Source: Gemmatimonadaceae bacterium
GTDB lineage: Bacteria > Gemmatimonadota > Gemmatimonadetes > Gemmatimonadales > Gemmatimonadaceae
NCBI GenBank assembly: GCA_020852815.1
Contig: JADZAN010000028.1
Span: 124,001 to 188,000 of the forward strand
DNA: 64,000 bases
Direction: 5' to 3'
Of this stretch, positions 17,317-26,666 are shown piece by piece; within the stretch, counting starts at the first letter, position 1, and the number at the start of each line of letters is the position of its first letter. The notes under the pieces were generated by a model. That model saw nothing but the letters and a program-made list of their open reading frames with translations. It was not told the DNA's origin and did not search any database. The position numbers and the translations under genes were made by a program.

Positions 17317-20300
17317 GTGCCAGCCGCCTGCTCATCGTCGCGCGTGACGAGTTTCACCTCACGCTGCGACGCCCGATGGTGTGGACGTTGATCGTCCTCC
17401 TCTTCCTCCTGAGCTGGGGGCTCTCCGAAGGGGTGGTGGGGGTGGCCATCGGCTCTGGCGATGCGTCGGTGGGCGGGAAGCGCGTCTTCCTCACGTCGCA
17501 GTTCGCCATCACGCAAGTGATGGCCGTCTTCGTCTTCATGTTCTACACCTTCTTCGTGTCGGCGGCGGCCGGCCTGTCGGTGATCCGCGACGACGAGTCG
17601 CGGGTGCTCGAGGTGCTGATGTCGACGCCGCTGCGTCCGGTGGAGTATGCGTGGGGGAAGTTTGCTGGCGTGACGGCGGCGTTCCTGGTCGTTCTCGTCC
17701 TCCACATCGCATGCCTGGTCGTCTTCCTGTCGTTGGTCCCCAACGCCGACATGATCGAGGCGCGGGGACCGTTCGCGCTCTCCAACTACCTGGTGCCGGC
17801 GCTGGTGATCGCGGTGCCGAGCATTGTCTTCGCGGCGGGCGTTGCGTTCGGTGTGGGAACGGGGACGCGCCGGGCGATCCTCGTCTTCGTGGTTCCGATC
17901 GCAATGCTGATGCTCGGCGCGTTCCTCCTCTGGAACTGGTCGCCCTCCTGGCTTCCCGAGTCGACCAATCGCCTGCTGATGTTCCTCGACCCGGCGGCGG
18001 TGCGCTGGCTCAACGAGACGTATCTCGAGGTTGACCGGGGGGCGACATACTACAACTCGCAGCCCGTCGGGTGGGACACGCTCATCGTGGCCAATCGCCT
18101 CTTCTGGTCGGGGCTCGCGGTGGTGGCAGCGTGGTCAGGCATCCGGCGCTTCACCGCCACGGCGCGCACCTCGCACCGCGTCACGGCGCAGCAGGTACAG
18201 GCAGCGCTGGCGGCGCCGGCCGCTCCGGCGGCGCCGCCGCCGGCGAGCACGCGCCTGCTCTCGACGCTGCAAATGGTGCGGGAGCCGTTAGGCGCGGTGG
18301 CTACCGCATTTGGCGGTGCCCGTGCCGAGGGGCGCGAACTCGCCTCGCGGGCAGGGCTCTACCTCTTTGTCCCGCTCATCGTCGTCACGATCGTGAACGG
18401 CGCCTCGGTTGCCCTGGGCGCGTTCGACACCCCGCTCCTCCTCACCCCCGGGCAGCTCGCGTCGTCGCAGGCGCAGCTCATGGCGGTGTATGTCTCGCTC
18501 CTCCTCGTGTTCTACGGCGTGGAGAGCATGGAGCGCGAGCGCGCCACGCGCCTCAACGCCATCCAGGACACCCTGCCGGTCAGGACCGGGGCGCTCCTCC
18601 TGGGCAAACTCCTGGCGTTAGGCATCGTGTGGCTCGTGGTGGCCGTCGCCTCCATGATGGGGGCCGCGGTGCTCATCCTCGTGCAGGGTCGCGTCCCATT
18701 CTCCTTGACGCCGTTTGCCATCCTGTGGGGGCTGCTCTTCCTCCCCACCTTCCTGGCCTTCAGCTGCTTCTGCGTTGCCGTGTGGTGCGTGACGCGCAAC
18801 CGGTATACCACCTACGCCCTCGCGCTGGGCGCACTGGGGCTCACCCTATGGGCCGACCTCACCGACCGCATCACGTGGTTGAGCAACTGGGCGCTGTGGA
18901 GCGGGATCAAGTGGACCGACATCGGCCCGCTGGAGTTCGACCGACAGGCGATTGTCCTCAACCGCCTGTTGTGGCTGTCGGTCGCGGTGGCGTTCTGGCG
19001 CCTGGCGGTGGCGACGTATCCGCGCACCGCGCGCGATCCGTTGGCAGTGTTGCGCGTCTTCTCCTGGCGCGGGCTGGCGCGTGCGCTGCGTGGCGCGGCC
19101 CCGTGGCTCGTGGCGCCGGCGCTGCTGGCGGCGCTCACCTTCCGCGCGGTCCAACTCGGCCCGGACGGCGCCGTCGCCGAGAAGGCGGGAAAGGACTACT
19201 GGAAGAAGAACCTCGCCACCTGGCGCGAGGCGTATTTCCCCTGGCTCAAGGCGGCCGACGTCGACATCGAGATCGAACCCGCCGCGCGCCGGTTCAGGGT
19301 GAAGGGATCGTACCTCGTGATGAATCATCGCGACACCACGCTGCGAAGCCTCGCGATGACCGTGGGCCGCTGGACGAATGCCCGCTGGACCATCGATGGC
19401 GACTCGGTGCGTCCAGATACGTCGACGCGCCTCTACGTCTTTCGCCTCGCGCGGCCGCTCGCCCCGCACGATTCGGTGCGCATCGGCTTCTCCTACAACG
19501 GTGATGTATCGGCGCCTTCGAAGGGGAGTGGCGGCGCGCCGGAGTTCATCGTCCCGTCGGCCGTGGTCATGACCGCATTCGGCCCCAGCTGGTTTCCCAT
19601 GTTAGGCTACGTGCCCGACCTGGGAACCGACGAGGACAACACGTTCGAACCCCGGCAGTACCCTGAGGACTGGTACGTCGGGACCACGCGCTCGCTGTTC
19701 GGCAGCCAGTTGCCGATGACCGTGCGCACGCGCATCACCGTCCCGGCGGGCTGGGTGGCAAACGGTGTCGGCGAGCTGGTGAGCAGCACCGTGATCGACG
19801 GGCGCCGCACGGCGACGTGGATCACCGAGACGCCGGTGATGTCGTTCAACGTCGTGGCCGGCGCGCTGCTCGAACGACGCGGCGAAGGAACGGCGCTCTA
19901 CTACAACGCCCAACATCCGTACAACATCGACGAGATGATGCTGGCGCTGAACAGCGCGCGGCGCTGGTACGGCGAGTGGTTCGGCACCTTTCCGTGGAAG
20001 CTCCTCAAGGTCACCGAGTTCCCGAACCTTGCCGGCTACGCACAGGGCTTTCCCACCAACATCACCTTCTCCGAAGGAATTGGTTTCCTCACCAAGAACG
20101 ACGCGCGCACCAACCCCGCGTTCATGGTGACGGCGCACGAGATCGCGCACCAGTGGTGGGGCAACATGCTGCAACCGGGCTACGGCCCCGGCGCCAACCT
20201 GCTGAGCGAAGGAATGTCGCACTTCTCCACGATGCTCCTCGTCGAACAGGTGAAGGGGTTCCGGGGCGGGCTGGAGCTGCGCAAGGGGCTGGAGTCGCGC

Positions 20301-20918
20301 TGGGCAGACGGGCGCCGCGCCGACGCCGAGCGCAAACTCTATCTCGTCGATGGCTCCAAGGCCGGCGACGGAGTCGTCACCTACGAGAAGGCGGGATGGA
20401 CCTTCTGGATGCTCGCCGAGCGCATGGGGCGCGACAACGCGACACGCGGCATGAAGGAGTTCATCGCGAAGTTCCGCGGCAGCGAGGACCACGCCGCACT
20501 CCAGGACCTGACCGCGCACCTGCGCGCCTACACCCCGGATACCGCCGCGTACGACGACTTCCTGCGGCAGTGGTTCGACACCGTGTCGGTGCTGGAGTAC
20601 CAGGTACCGCGCGCGACCACACGGCGCGCTGCAGCTGGCGGCGACTGGGAGACGACGGCGCTCATTCGCAACGTGGGAAACGCGCGCATGCCAATCGACA
20701 TCGCCGTCACGCGCGGCGAGCGCTATGCCAACGACACCACCGGGACGCCGGCGCCCGGCTACCAGCAGGCCATCACCCGCGTGACCGTTGGCGCCAGGGA
20801 CTCGCTGTCGGTGACGCTGCGCTCGCCGTTCGAGCCGGAGAAGGTCGTCGTCGATCCCGACGTGCGCCTCCTGATGCTCCGTCGGAAGCTCGCGGAGGCG
20901 AAGGTGACCAAGGGGTAG
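17313..20918 (+). CDS. ABC-2 permease fused to an M1-family aminopeptidase domain
   Basis: A 1201-residue fusion. The N-terminal half contains two ABC-2-type permease blocks: residues 1 to ~300 with RPMVWTLIVLLFLLSWG and DDESRVLEVLMSTPL, and ~350-640 with MERERATRLNAIQDTLPV. They are joined by an Ala/Pro-rich linker. After the last membrane segment (LVAPALLAALTF) comes a soluble M1 peptidase-like domain (about 650-1201) with intact zinc motif H942-E943-x2-H946 (AHEIAHQWWGN) and Glu966 in LLSEGMSHFS. The domain would face the outside if the permease has the usual topology. The family is known as ABC transporter permease/M1 aminopeptidase; substrates are undefined. Coupled by ATGA overlap to the ATPase gene. 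Confidence 0.92.
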   Translation: MSASRLLIVARDEFHLTLRRPMVWTLIVLLFLLSWGLSEGVVGVAIGSGDASVGGKRVFLTSQFAITQVMAVFVFMFYTFFVSAAAGLSVIRDDESRVLEVLMSTPLRPVEYAWGKFAGVTAAFLVVLVLHIACLVVFLSLVPNADMIEARGPFALSNYLVPALVIAVPSIVFAAGVAFGVGTGTRRAILVFVVPIAMLMLGAFLLWNWSPSWLPESTNRLLMFLDPAAVRWLNETYLEVDRGATYYNSQPVGWDTLIVANRLFWSGLAVVAAWSGIRRFTATARTSHRVTAQQVQAALAAPAAPAAPPPASTRLLSTLQMVREPLGAVATAFGGARAEGRELASRAGLYLFVPLIVVTIVNGASVALGAFDTPLLLTPGQLASSQAQLMAVYVSLLLVFYGVESMERERATRLNAIQDTLPVRTGALLLGKLLALGIVWLVVAVASMMGAAVLILVQGRVPFSLTPFAILWGLLFLPTFLAFSCFCVAVWCVTRNRYTTYALALGALGLTLWADLTDRITWLSNWALWSGIKWTDIGPLEFDRQAIVLNRLLWLSVAVAFWRLAVATYPRTARDPLAVLRVFSWRGLARALRGAAPWLVAPALLAALTFRAVQLGPDGAVAEKAGKDYWKKNLATWREAYFPWLKAADVDIEIEPAARRFRVKGSYLVMNHRDTTLRSLAMTVGRWTNARWTIDGDSVRPDTSTRLYVFRLARPLAPHDSVRIGFSYNGDVSAPSKGSGGAPEFIVPSAVVMTAFGPSWFPMLGYVPDLGTDEDNTFEPRQYPEDWYVGTTRSLFGSQLPMTVRTRITVPAGWVANGVGELVSSTVIDGRRTATWITETPVMSFNVVAGALLERRGEGTALYYNAQHPYNIDEMMLALNSARRWYGEWFGTFPWKLLKVTEFPNLAGYAQGFPTNITFSEGIGFLTKNDARTNPAFMVTAHEIAHQWWGNMLQPGYGPGANLLSEGMSHFSTMLLVEQVKGFRGGLELRKGLESRWADGRRADAERKLYLVDGSKAGDGVVTYEKAGWTFWMLAERMGRDNATRGMKEFIAKFRGSEDHAALQDLTAHLRAYTPDTAAYDDFLRQWFDTVSVLEYQVPRATTRRAAAGGDWETTALIRNVGNARMPIDIAVTRGERYANDTTGTPAPGYQQAITRVTVGARDSLSVTLRSPFEPEKVVVDPDVRLLMLRRKLAEAKVTKG

Positions 20919-20923
20919 CGATC

Positions 20924-20984
20924 GCCCGGCGCCACGCGTAATTCAACCATTCGACCGGACGTCCATCGTCAGCGGGCGCCGGGC
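20924..20984. repeat. Long-spaced 10-bp perfect inverted repeat after the permease gene
   Basis: GCCCGGCGCC at 20924-20933 is repeated in reverse complement at 20975-20984, with 41 bases between. The pair fills the gap between the permease stop and the penicillin-acylase start. It could be a long-loop terminator or a protein-binding site; there is no T-run. Confidence 0.4.
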
Positions 20985-21016
20985 CCATGCTGCCTTCCTC
21001 CTCGCTCCGCCCTTTC

Positions 21017-23242
21017 ATGAAGAAGTACCTCCTCATCCTCGCGGCGGCGGCGCTCGCCTGCTCCCGGGGTTCCGACTCCGGCTCGTCGCCCTCCGTCTCC
21101 GGCGCCGACATGGCACGCATGGAGGCACACGCCCAGGCAGTCACCATCACGCGCGACGACTGGGGCATTCCCCACGTGAAGGGGAAGTCGGACGCCGACG
21201 CGGTCTTCGGCGTCATCTACGCCCAGGCCGAGGACGACTTCAACCGTGTGGAGACCAACTATCTCGTCTCGCTCGGCCGGTTGGCCGAGGCAGAAGGCGA
21301 GACGGCGCTGTATCGCGACCTGCGCCAGCGCCTCTTCATCGATGCCGACACGCTCAGGGCGCAGTACGCGCGCGCCGAGCCGTGGCTCAAGTCGCTGATG
21401 GACGCCTGGGCCGATGGACTCAACTATTACCTGGCGAAGCATCCCGAGGTGAAGCCGCGCGTCATTACGCACTGGGAACCGTGGATGGCGCTCTCGTTCA
21501 GCGAAGGGAGCATTGGGGGCGACATCGAGGACATCTCGCTTCGGGAGCTGCAAGCGTTCTACGGCAAGGGCGATACGACGCGAAAGAGCGCCGCACTCCC
21601 CGCGCACGATATGCAGCTGGCGGCGCTCGAGGATCGCGTCGAGCGCGAGCCTTCGGGCTCCAACGGCTTCGCCATCGCCCCGTCCAACAGTGCCTCGAAG
21701 AAGGCGCTGCTGTGGATCAACCCGCACACCTCGTTCTTCTTCCGCGAGGAAGCGCAGATGACGAGTGATGAGGGGCTCAACGCCTACGGCGCCATCACCT
21801 GGGGGCAGTTCTTCATCTATCAGGGCTTCAACGAGAAGGCGGGGTGGATGCACACCTCCAGCGGCGCCGACGTCACCGACGAGTGGGCGGAGACAATCCT
21901 CAAGAACGGTGACACGATCACCTACGAGTACGGGAACGAGCAGCGCCCCGTGACGACGGCGACGATCACGCTCACCTACAAGGATGCGGCCGGCCCCGCC
22001 ACCAAGGACTTCACCGTCTACCGCACGCACCATGGCCCCATCGTGCGCGAGAAGGACGGGAAGTGGATCGCCTTCAACATGATGAACGAGCCGCTCACGG
22101 CGCTCACGCAGTCGTACGCGCGCACCAAGACGAAGAACCTGGCCGAGTTCAGGAAGGTGATGGACCTGCACACGAACTCGTCCAACAACACGCTCTTTGC
22201 CGACGCCGACGGGAACATCGCCTACTTCCACGCCAACCACGTGCAGAAGCGCGACCCCAGGCTCAACTGGGAAAAGCCGGTGGATGGCAGCAACCCGGCC
22301 GCCGAGTGGAAGGGGGTGCACAGCGTCGACGAGAGCCCGAACGTCTTCAACCCGCCCAGCGGGTGGGTGCAGAACACGAACAACTGGCCCTTCTCCGCCG
22401 CGGGCCCCAACAGCCCGAAGCAGAAGGACTACCCGCGCTACATGGAGACCTACCCGGAGAATCCGCGCGGCGTGCACGCGGTGATGGTCCTCAAGGACAA
22501 GAAGGACTTCACGCTCGAGACGCTGCGCGACGCCGCCTTCGACTCGTACCTCCCGGCCTTCGCCGACCTGATCCCCGGGCTGGTGAGGGCGTATGACGCC
22601 GCGCCGGCGGGCTCGCCGCTCAAGCAGAAGCTCGCCGAGCCCATGGCGCAGTTGCGCGCGTGGGACTATCGCTGGGGTGCGACCTCGGTCCCGACCTCGC
22701 TGGCCGTGTACTGGGGCGAGGAAGTGTGGCGCATGTCGCGCGCCGACGCCGAGAGCGAGGACATGTCGGTGTACGACTACATCGCGAGGAAGCTCACCGG
22801 CGCGCAGAAGCTCGCCGGGCTCGGCGCCGCCGTCGATTCGCTCACCGCGGACTTCGGGACGTGGAAGACTGCATGGGGCGACATCAACCGCTTCCAGCGT
22901 CGCACTGGCGACATCGTGCAGCCGTTTGCCGACAGCGCGGCGAGCATCCCGGTCCCGTTCACGTCGTCGCGCTGGGGCTCGCTCGCCTCGTTCGGTGCGC
23001 GCCCCTATCCGGGGACAAAGAAGTGGTACGGCACCAATGGCAACTCGTTCGTGGCCGCGGCGGAGTTCGGCGACAGCGTGCGCGCCATCGCCATCACCGC
23101 CGGTGGCGTGAACGGTAACCCGAAGAACAAGCACTTCAACGACCAGGCGGAGCGCTATGCCGCCGGCAACCTGCGCCCGGTATACTTCTACCCGTCGCAG
23201 CTGCAAGGACACACCGAGAAGACCTACAAGCCCGGACAGTAG
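21017..23242 (+). CDS. Penicillin-acylase-family lipoprotein
   Basis: An Ntn-hydrolase of the penicillin acylase (S45) family, 741 residues, made as one precursor that normally self-cleaves. The N-terminus MKKYLLILAAAALAC carries a lipobox with Cys15, so it is a probable lipoprotein. ITRDDWGIPHVKGKSDADAVFG is the conserved start of the alpha chain. The autocatalytic Ser is Ser215 in PSGSNGFAIAP, the new N-terminus of the beta chain. The family hydrolyses amide-linked acyl groups, including beta-lactam side chains and acyl-homoserine lactones; substrate not predictable here. The ATG that begins the lipoprotein signal was chosen over one ten codons upstream. The next gene starts three bases after the stop. 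Confidence 0.92.
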   Translation: MKKYLLILAAAALACSRGSDSGSSPSVSGADMARMEAHAQAVTITRDDWGIPHVKGKSDADAVFGVIYAQAEDDFNRVETNYLVSLGRLAEAEGETALYRDLRQRLFIDADTLRAQYARAEPWLKSLMDAWADGLNYYLAKHPEVKPRVITHWEPWMALSFSEGSIGGDIEDISLRELQAFYGKGDTTRKSAALPAHDMQLAALEDRVEREPSGSNGFAIAPSNSASKKALLWINPHTSFFFREEAQMTSDEGLNAYGAITWGQFFIYQGFNEKAGWMHTSSGADVTDEWAETILKNGDTITYEYGNEQRPVTTATITLTYKDAAGPATKDFTVYRTHHGPIVREKDGKWIAFNMMNEPLTALTQSYARTKTKNLAEFRKVMDLHTNSSNNTLFADADGNIAYFHANHVQKRDPRLNWEKPVDGSNPAAEWKGVHSVDESPNVFNPPSGWVQNTNNWPFSAAGPNSPKQKDYPRYMETYPENPRGVHAVMVLKDKKDFTLETLRDAAFDSYLPAFADLIPGLVRAYDAAPAGSPLKQKLAEPMAQLRAWDYRWGATSVPTSLAVYWGEEVWRMSRADAESEDMSVYDYIARKLTGAQKLAGLGAAVDSLTADFGTWKTAWGDINRFQRRTGDIVQPFADSAASIPVPFTSSRWGSLASFGARPYPGTKKWYGTNGNSFVAAAEFGDSVRAIAITAGGVNGNPKNKHFNDQAERYAAGNLRPVYFYPSQLQGHTEKTYKPGQ

Positions 23243-23245
23243 GCC

Positions 23246-23983
23246 ATGCGCCGCCTCAGACTCGAAGCCGCCGTCCGCGCGGGCGGCGTGCTGGCCAGCG
23301 CCGTGCTGGCGTGCGCCGCCATCGCGTCGCCCGCGCGTGCCCAGGGGACGACGCGCTCGATCTTCAACGGCAAGGACCTGGGCGGCTGGCACGTCGACGT
23401 CCCCGCGCTCGACAGCAACCCCAGGGCGCCCAACCCGTTCGTCGTTCGCCACGGGATGCTGGCCACGTTAGGCGAGCCGCAGGGGCACCTCATCACCGAT
23501 GCGAGCTATCGCGACTATCGGCTGGAAGTGGAGTACCGCTTCCCGGGCAAACCGGGGAATGCGGGGGTGCTCATCCACGCCTCCACGCCGCGCGCGCTGT
23601 ACCGGATGTTCCCCAAGTCTGTCGAGGTGCAGATGGAGAGCGGGAACGCCGGCGACTTCTGGTGCATCGTGGAAGACATCACCGTCCCCGACATGGTCAA
23701 GCGGCGCGGCCCCAGGAGCGAATGGGGAATCACCGAGGGAAAGGGGCGTCGCATCGTGAACCTCACCGACGGCGCCGAGAAGCCGTTAGGCGAGTGGAAT
23801 CGCATGGTCATCGAGGCACTCGGCGGCGAGGTGAAGGTCTGGGTCAACGGGACGTTGGTGAACCACGGCACCAACGCCACCGCCCGTCAGGGACAGATCG
23901 CCGTGCAGTCGGAGGGCACTCCCGTGGAGTTCCGCATGCTGCGCCTCACGCCGATCAGTGCGCTGTCTGCCAAGGCTCCCTGA
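23246..23983 (+). CDS. DUF1080 (3-keto-disaccharide hydrolase-like) secreted protein
   Basis: A 245-residue exported protein with a signal peptide (residues 1-33, ending ASPARAQ). IFNGKDLGGWHVD at 38-50 is the DUF1080 hallmark; DYRLEVEYRFPGKPGNAGVLIH and VEVQMESGNAGDFW follow the same family pattern, a concanavalin-like beta sandwich. Members have been linked to hydrolysis of 3-keto-glycosides or to glycan binding. It starts three bases after the penicillin-acylase gene and ten bases before the MmgE/PrpD gene, so this is a tight operon. Confidence 0.9.
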   Translation: MRRLRLEAAVRAGGVLASAVLACAAIASPARAQGTTRSIFNGKDLGGWHVDVPALDSNPRAPNPFVVRHGMLATLGEPQGHLITDASYRDYRLEVEYRFPGKPGNAGVLIHASTPRALYRMFPKSVEVQMESGNAGDFWCIVEDITVPDMVKRRGPRSEWGITEGKGRRIVNLTDGAEKPLGEWNRMVIEALGGEVKVWVNGTLVNHGTNATARQGQIAVQSEGTPVEFRMLRLTPISALSAKAP

Positions 23984-23993
23984 CCCGACCGCC

Positions 23994-25454
23994 ATGTCAT
24001 CGCTCGATCGACGCGAGTTCCTGGGTTCGGTGGTGGCGGCGAGCCTCGCGACCGGGGCGGCCGCCGGCGCCGCGCACGCCGAGCCGGTGGCGCGCGTCCA
24101 CGCGCTGTTGAGCGCCGACGGCGTCACGCGCACACTGGCGCGCCACGTGGTTGGCGCCTCGTACGACACGCTTCCCGACGCGGTGCGCCAGGAAGCGCGC
24201 CGCACCCTGCTCAACTGGACCGGATGCGCGATTGGCGGGTCGCGGCACGAAACGGTCGATACCGCCATCGCCGCGCTCTCGCCCTTTTTCGGTGCGGCGC
24301 AGGCTTCCCTGCTCGGCCGAAGCGAGCGCGTGGATCTGCTGCACGCCGCGCTGCTCAACGGGATCGCGTCGCACGTGCATGACTACGACGACACGCACCT
24401 CAAGACGGTGATCCACCCCGGCGGCCCCGTGCTGTCGGCCCTCCTGGCGCTTGCCGAGTATCGCCCGGTCTCGGGGCGTGACTTCCTGAATGCGATGGTG
24501 CAAGGTATCGAGGTCGAGTGCCGCATCGGCAACGCGGTCTATCCTGATCATTACGATCGCGGCTGGCACATCACGGGGACGGCCGGCGTCTTCGGGGCGG
24601 CGGCGGCGTGCGGCAAGCTGCTCGCCCTCAACGAGCAACAGATGACATGGGCGTTGGGGCTGGCGGCGACGCAGCCGGTGGGATTGCGCGAGATGTTCGG
24701 CTCCATGACCAAGCCGTTCCATCCGGGACGCGCCGCGCAGAACGGGCTCACCGCCGCGCTCCTCGCATCCAAGGGCTTCACCAGCACCGAGGTGGGGCTC
24801 GAGGGGAAGTGCGGATGGGCCAACGTCACCAGCACCAAGCAGGACTATCGGGAGATCACCGGGGAACTGGGGAGCCGCTACGAGCTGCTGCTCAACACCT
24901 ACAAGCCGTTTGCCTGTGGTATCGTCATTCACCCGGCCATCGACGCCTGCATCCAGCTGCGCAACGCCCACCGCCTCACGCCGGAGCAGGTGGAGCGCAT
25001 CGACCTGCGCGTCCATCCGCTCGTGCTCGAGCTCACCGGGAAGAAGACGCCGCAGACAGGGCTGGAGAGCAAGTTCTCCGTCTACTTCGCGGCGGCGCTG
25101 GCCATTGCGAAGGGTTCGGCGGGGATCCACGATTTCAGCACCGTGAACGCACGCGACCCGCGCATCGTCGCGTTGCGCGACCGGGTGACGGCGACGGCCG
25201 ATCCGTCCATCAAGGAGGAGCAGGTGCGGGCCACCATCACCCTCAGGGACGGACGCACGCTCGAGCAGTTCATCGAGCACGTGGTGGGAAGTGTCGAGCG
25301 CCCCATGTCCGACGCCGACCTCGAGGCCAAGTTCCTCGCCCTCGCCGAGGGCGTGATTCCGGTGGCGCAGTCGCGTCGCGTGATGGAGCGATGCTGGAAG
25401 GTCGACACGCTTGCCAGCGCGGCGGAGCTCGCGACGGCGGCACGGCGCAGCTAG
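23994..25454 (+). CDS. MmgE/PrpD-family protein with Tat signal
   Basis: A 486-residue member of the MmgE/PrpD family, which includes 2-methylcitrate dehydratase and cis-aconitate decarboxylase. Landmarks are LLNWTGCAIGGSRHET, GIASHVHDYDDTH, HPGGPVLSALLALAEY, WHITGTAGVFGAAAACGKLL and FHPGRAAQNG. Unusually it begins with a twin-arginine signal (SLDRREFLGSVVAASLATGAAAG), so the enzyme seems to be exported, unlike the cytoplasmic PrpD. No other methylcitrate-cycle gene is near, so a role on another acidic substrate is likelier. The ATG before SSLDRREF was taken because it gives the complete Tat signal. Gaps to neighbours are ten bases on each side. Confidence 0.9.
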   Translation: MSSLDRREFLGSVVAASLATGAAAGAAHAEPVARVHALLSADGVTRTLARHVVGASYDTLPDAVRQEARRTLLNWTGCAIGGSRHETVDTAIAALSPFFGAAQASLLGRSERVDLLHAALLNGIASHVHDYDDTHLKTVIHPGGPVLSALLALAEYRPVSGRDFLNAMVQGIEVECRIGNAVYPDHYDRGWHITGTAGVFGAAAACGKLLALNEQQMTWALGLAATQPVGLREMFGSMTKPFHPGRAAQNGLTAALLASKGFTSTEVGLEGKCGWANVTSTKQDYREITGELGSRYELLLNTYKPFACGIVIHPAIDACIQLRNAHRLTPEQVERIDLRVHPLVLELTGKKTPQTGLESKFSVYFAAALAIAKGSAGIHDFSTVNARDPRIVALRDRVTATADPSIKEEQVRATITLRDGRTLEQFIEHVVGSVERPMSDADLEAKFLALAEGVIPVAQSRRVMERCWKVDTLASAAELATAARRS

Positions 25455-25464
25455 GGGGTACACC

Positions 25465-26133
25465 ATGAGAATCGTCGGCGGCAAGTTTGCAGGGCGCGAC
25501 CTCACCTCGCCGGCCGATCGGCACGTGCGCCCAACGGCCGAGCACATGCGCGGGGCGTTGCTTGATCTGCTGGAGCCGGAGCTTGCCGAGGCGCGCGTCC
25601 TTGACCTGTACGCCGGAACCGGCGCGCTCGGCATCGAGGCCATTTCGCGCGGCGCCGCGTCGTGCGACTTCGTCGAGTGGCGCCCCACGTCGCTGTGGGC
25701 GCTCAAGAGCAACGTCAATCGCTTCAAGCTCAAGGGGCGCACGCGCACCTTCAAGCACGATGCCATCCACTTCACGCTTGCGCTCGAGGAAGGGCGCTAC
25801 GACCTCGCCTTCTGCGACCCGCCGTATGAGTCGAAGCAGCTCGACTGGATCATCCGCCTGTGGGAGGAGAAGCGCTTCGCGCGCATCCTGGCGGTGGAGC
25901 ACGCCCTGACGCACATCCTTCCGTCGGGGCACTCATCGATCACGTCGGGACTGACCTGCTTCACCATCTATCGCGATGCGGCGTCGCTGGCGCTGCCCGA
26001 CGCGCCGCGCCCCGTGGCGCGCGTGGTCCCCCTTCCGTGGACACTCGAGGAGAGCTCGCGCCCCTCGCGCCCCTCGCGCCCAACGCGCCCGTCTCGGACG
26101 TCGCGCTCCCCGCGCCGGCCGCCGCGCGCCTAA
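25465..26133 (+). CDS. rsmD: 16S rRNA (guanine966-N2)-methyltransferase RsmD
   Basis: Methylates N2 of G966 in 16S rRNA during 30S assembly, in the cytoplasm. The 222-residue protein begins MRIVGGKFAGRDL and has RPTAEHMRGALLDLL, AdoMet motif I DLYAGTGALGIEA (47-59) and the catalytic DPPY at 118-121, all as in RsmD. The last ~25 residues are a low-complexity Ser/Arg/Pro tail (SRPSRPSRPTRP) absent from typical members. AGGGGG lies just upstream of the ATG with proper spacing and settles the start. It closes a run of co-directional genes, although its housekeeping role seems unrelated to them. Its TAA overlaps the TAG of the opposite-strand gene. Confidence 0.93.
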   Translation: MRIVGGKFAGRDLTSPADRHVRPTAEHMRGALLDLLEPELAEARVLDLYAGTGALGIEAISRGAASCDFVEWRPTSLWALKSNVNRFKLKGRTRTFKHDAIHFTLALEEGRYDLAFCDPPYESKQLDWIIRLWEEKRFARILAVEHALTHILPSGHSSITSGLTCFTIYRDAASLALPDAPRPVARVVPLPWTLEESSRPSRPSRPTRPSRTSRSPRRPPRA

Positions 26134-26666
26134 CGCGGAAGCGCGGGGCGCGTCAGCGGGCGATCGATGGCCCGCGCCAACTGCTGCGCCACGTGCTGTG
26201 GCCCGTGATGCAGCCAGACCGGGGACAGGAGCACCAGGCGCCCATCGCGCAGGCGCAACGCCGGACGATAGATGTCGCCCCCCTCATCGTCCTTGGCATG
26301 GTCGAGTTCCACGGCGTCGACCACGTCGACCGGAAACTCGATCGTCTCGCGGACGCCAATCCCCAAACGCTCGATGCGCCACAGCCCTGAGGCCTGGTCA
26401 AGCACCGCCTGCGTGCGCGGGGATCGCCAGCAGACCCACGTCCCGGCGACCAGGGCCACGAATCCCGCGGTTGCCCCGCCCAGGCGCTCCATCGCCACGC
26501 TCCCCCCCACGTCGGGCGACACGGCCAGCGACGCCACCATCGCGACGATGCCAACCGCGATGAACAGCCCGCCGAGAATCCAGTGCATTCCCGGCGTGTG
26601 GACGAGTGTGATGGTGCGGTCGACGTTGGTATATCGCATGAGTCGTCCAGATGACGTGTGCAACAC
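26130..26666 (-). CDS. Hypothetical two-helix membrane protein
   Basis: A 178-residue protein I do not recognise. Two hydrophobic segments are clear (about residues 28-48, MHWILGGLFIAVGIVAMVASL, and 65-82), followed by a soluble domain with WRIERLGIGVRETIEFPVDVVDAVEL and LRLRDGRLVLLSPVWLHHG. The soluble part reads like the PH-like domains of uncharacterised membrane proteins, but this is only an impression. An ATG nine codons downstream (MRYTNVD) is an equally good start. Its stop overlaps the rsmD stop on the other strand, both falling inside one CCTAACG word. Confidence 0.7.
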   Translation of the reverse strand: MLHTSSGRLMRYTNVDRTITLVHTPGMHWILGGLFIAVGIVAMVASLAVSPDVGGSVAMERLGGATAGFVALVAGTWVCWRSPRTQAVLDQASGLWRIERLGIGVRETIEFPVDVVDAVELDHAKDDEGGDIYRPALRLRDGRLVLLSPVWLHHGPQHVAQQLARAIDRPLTRPALPR

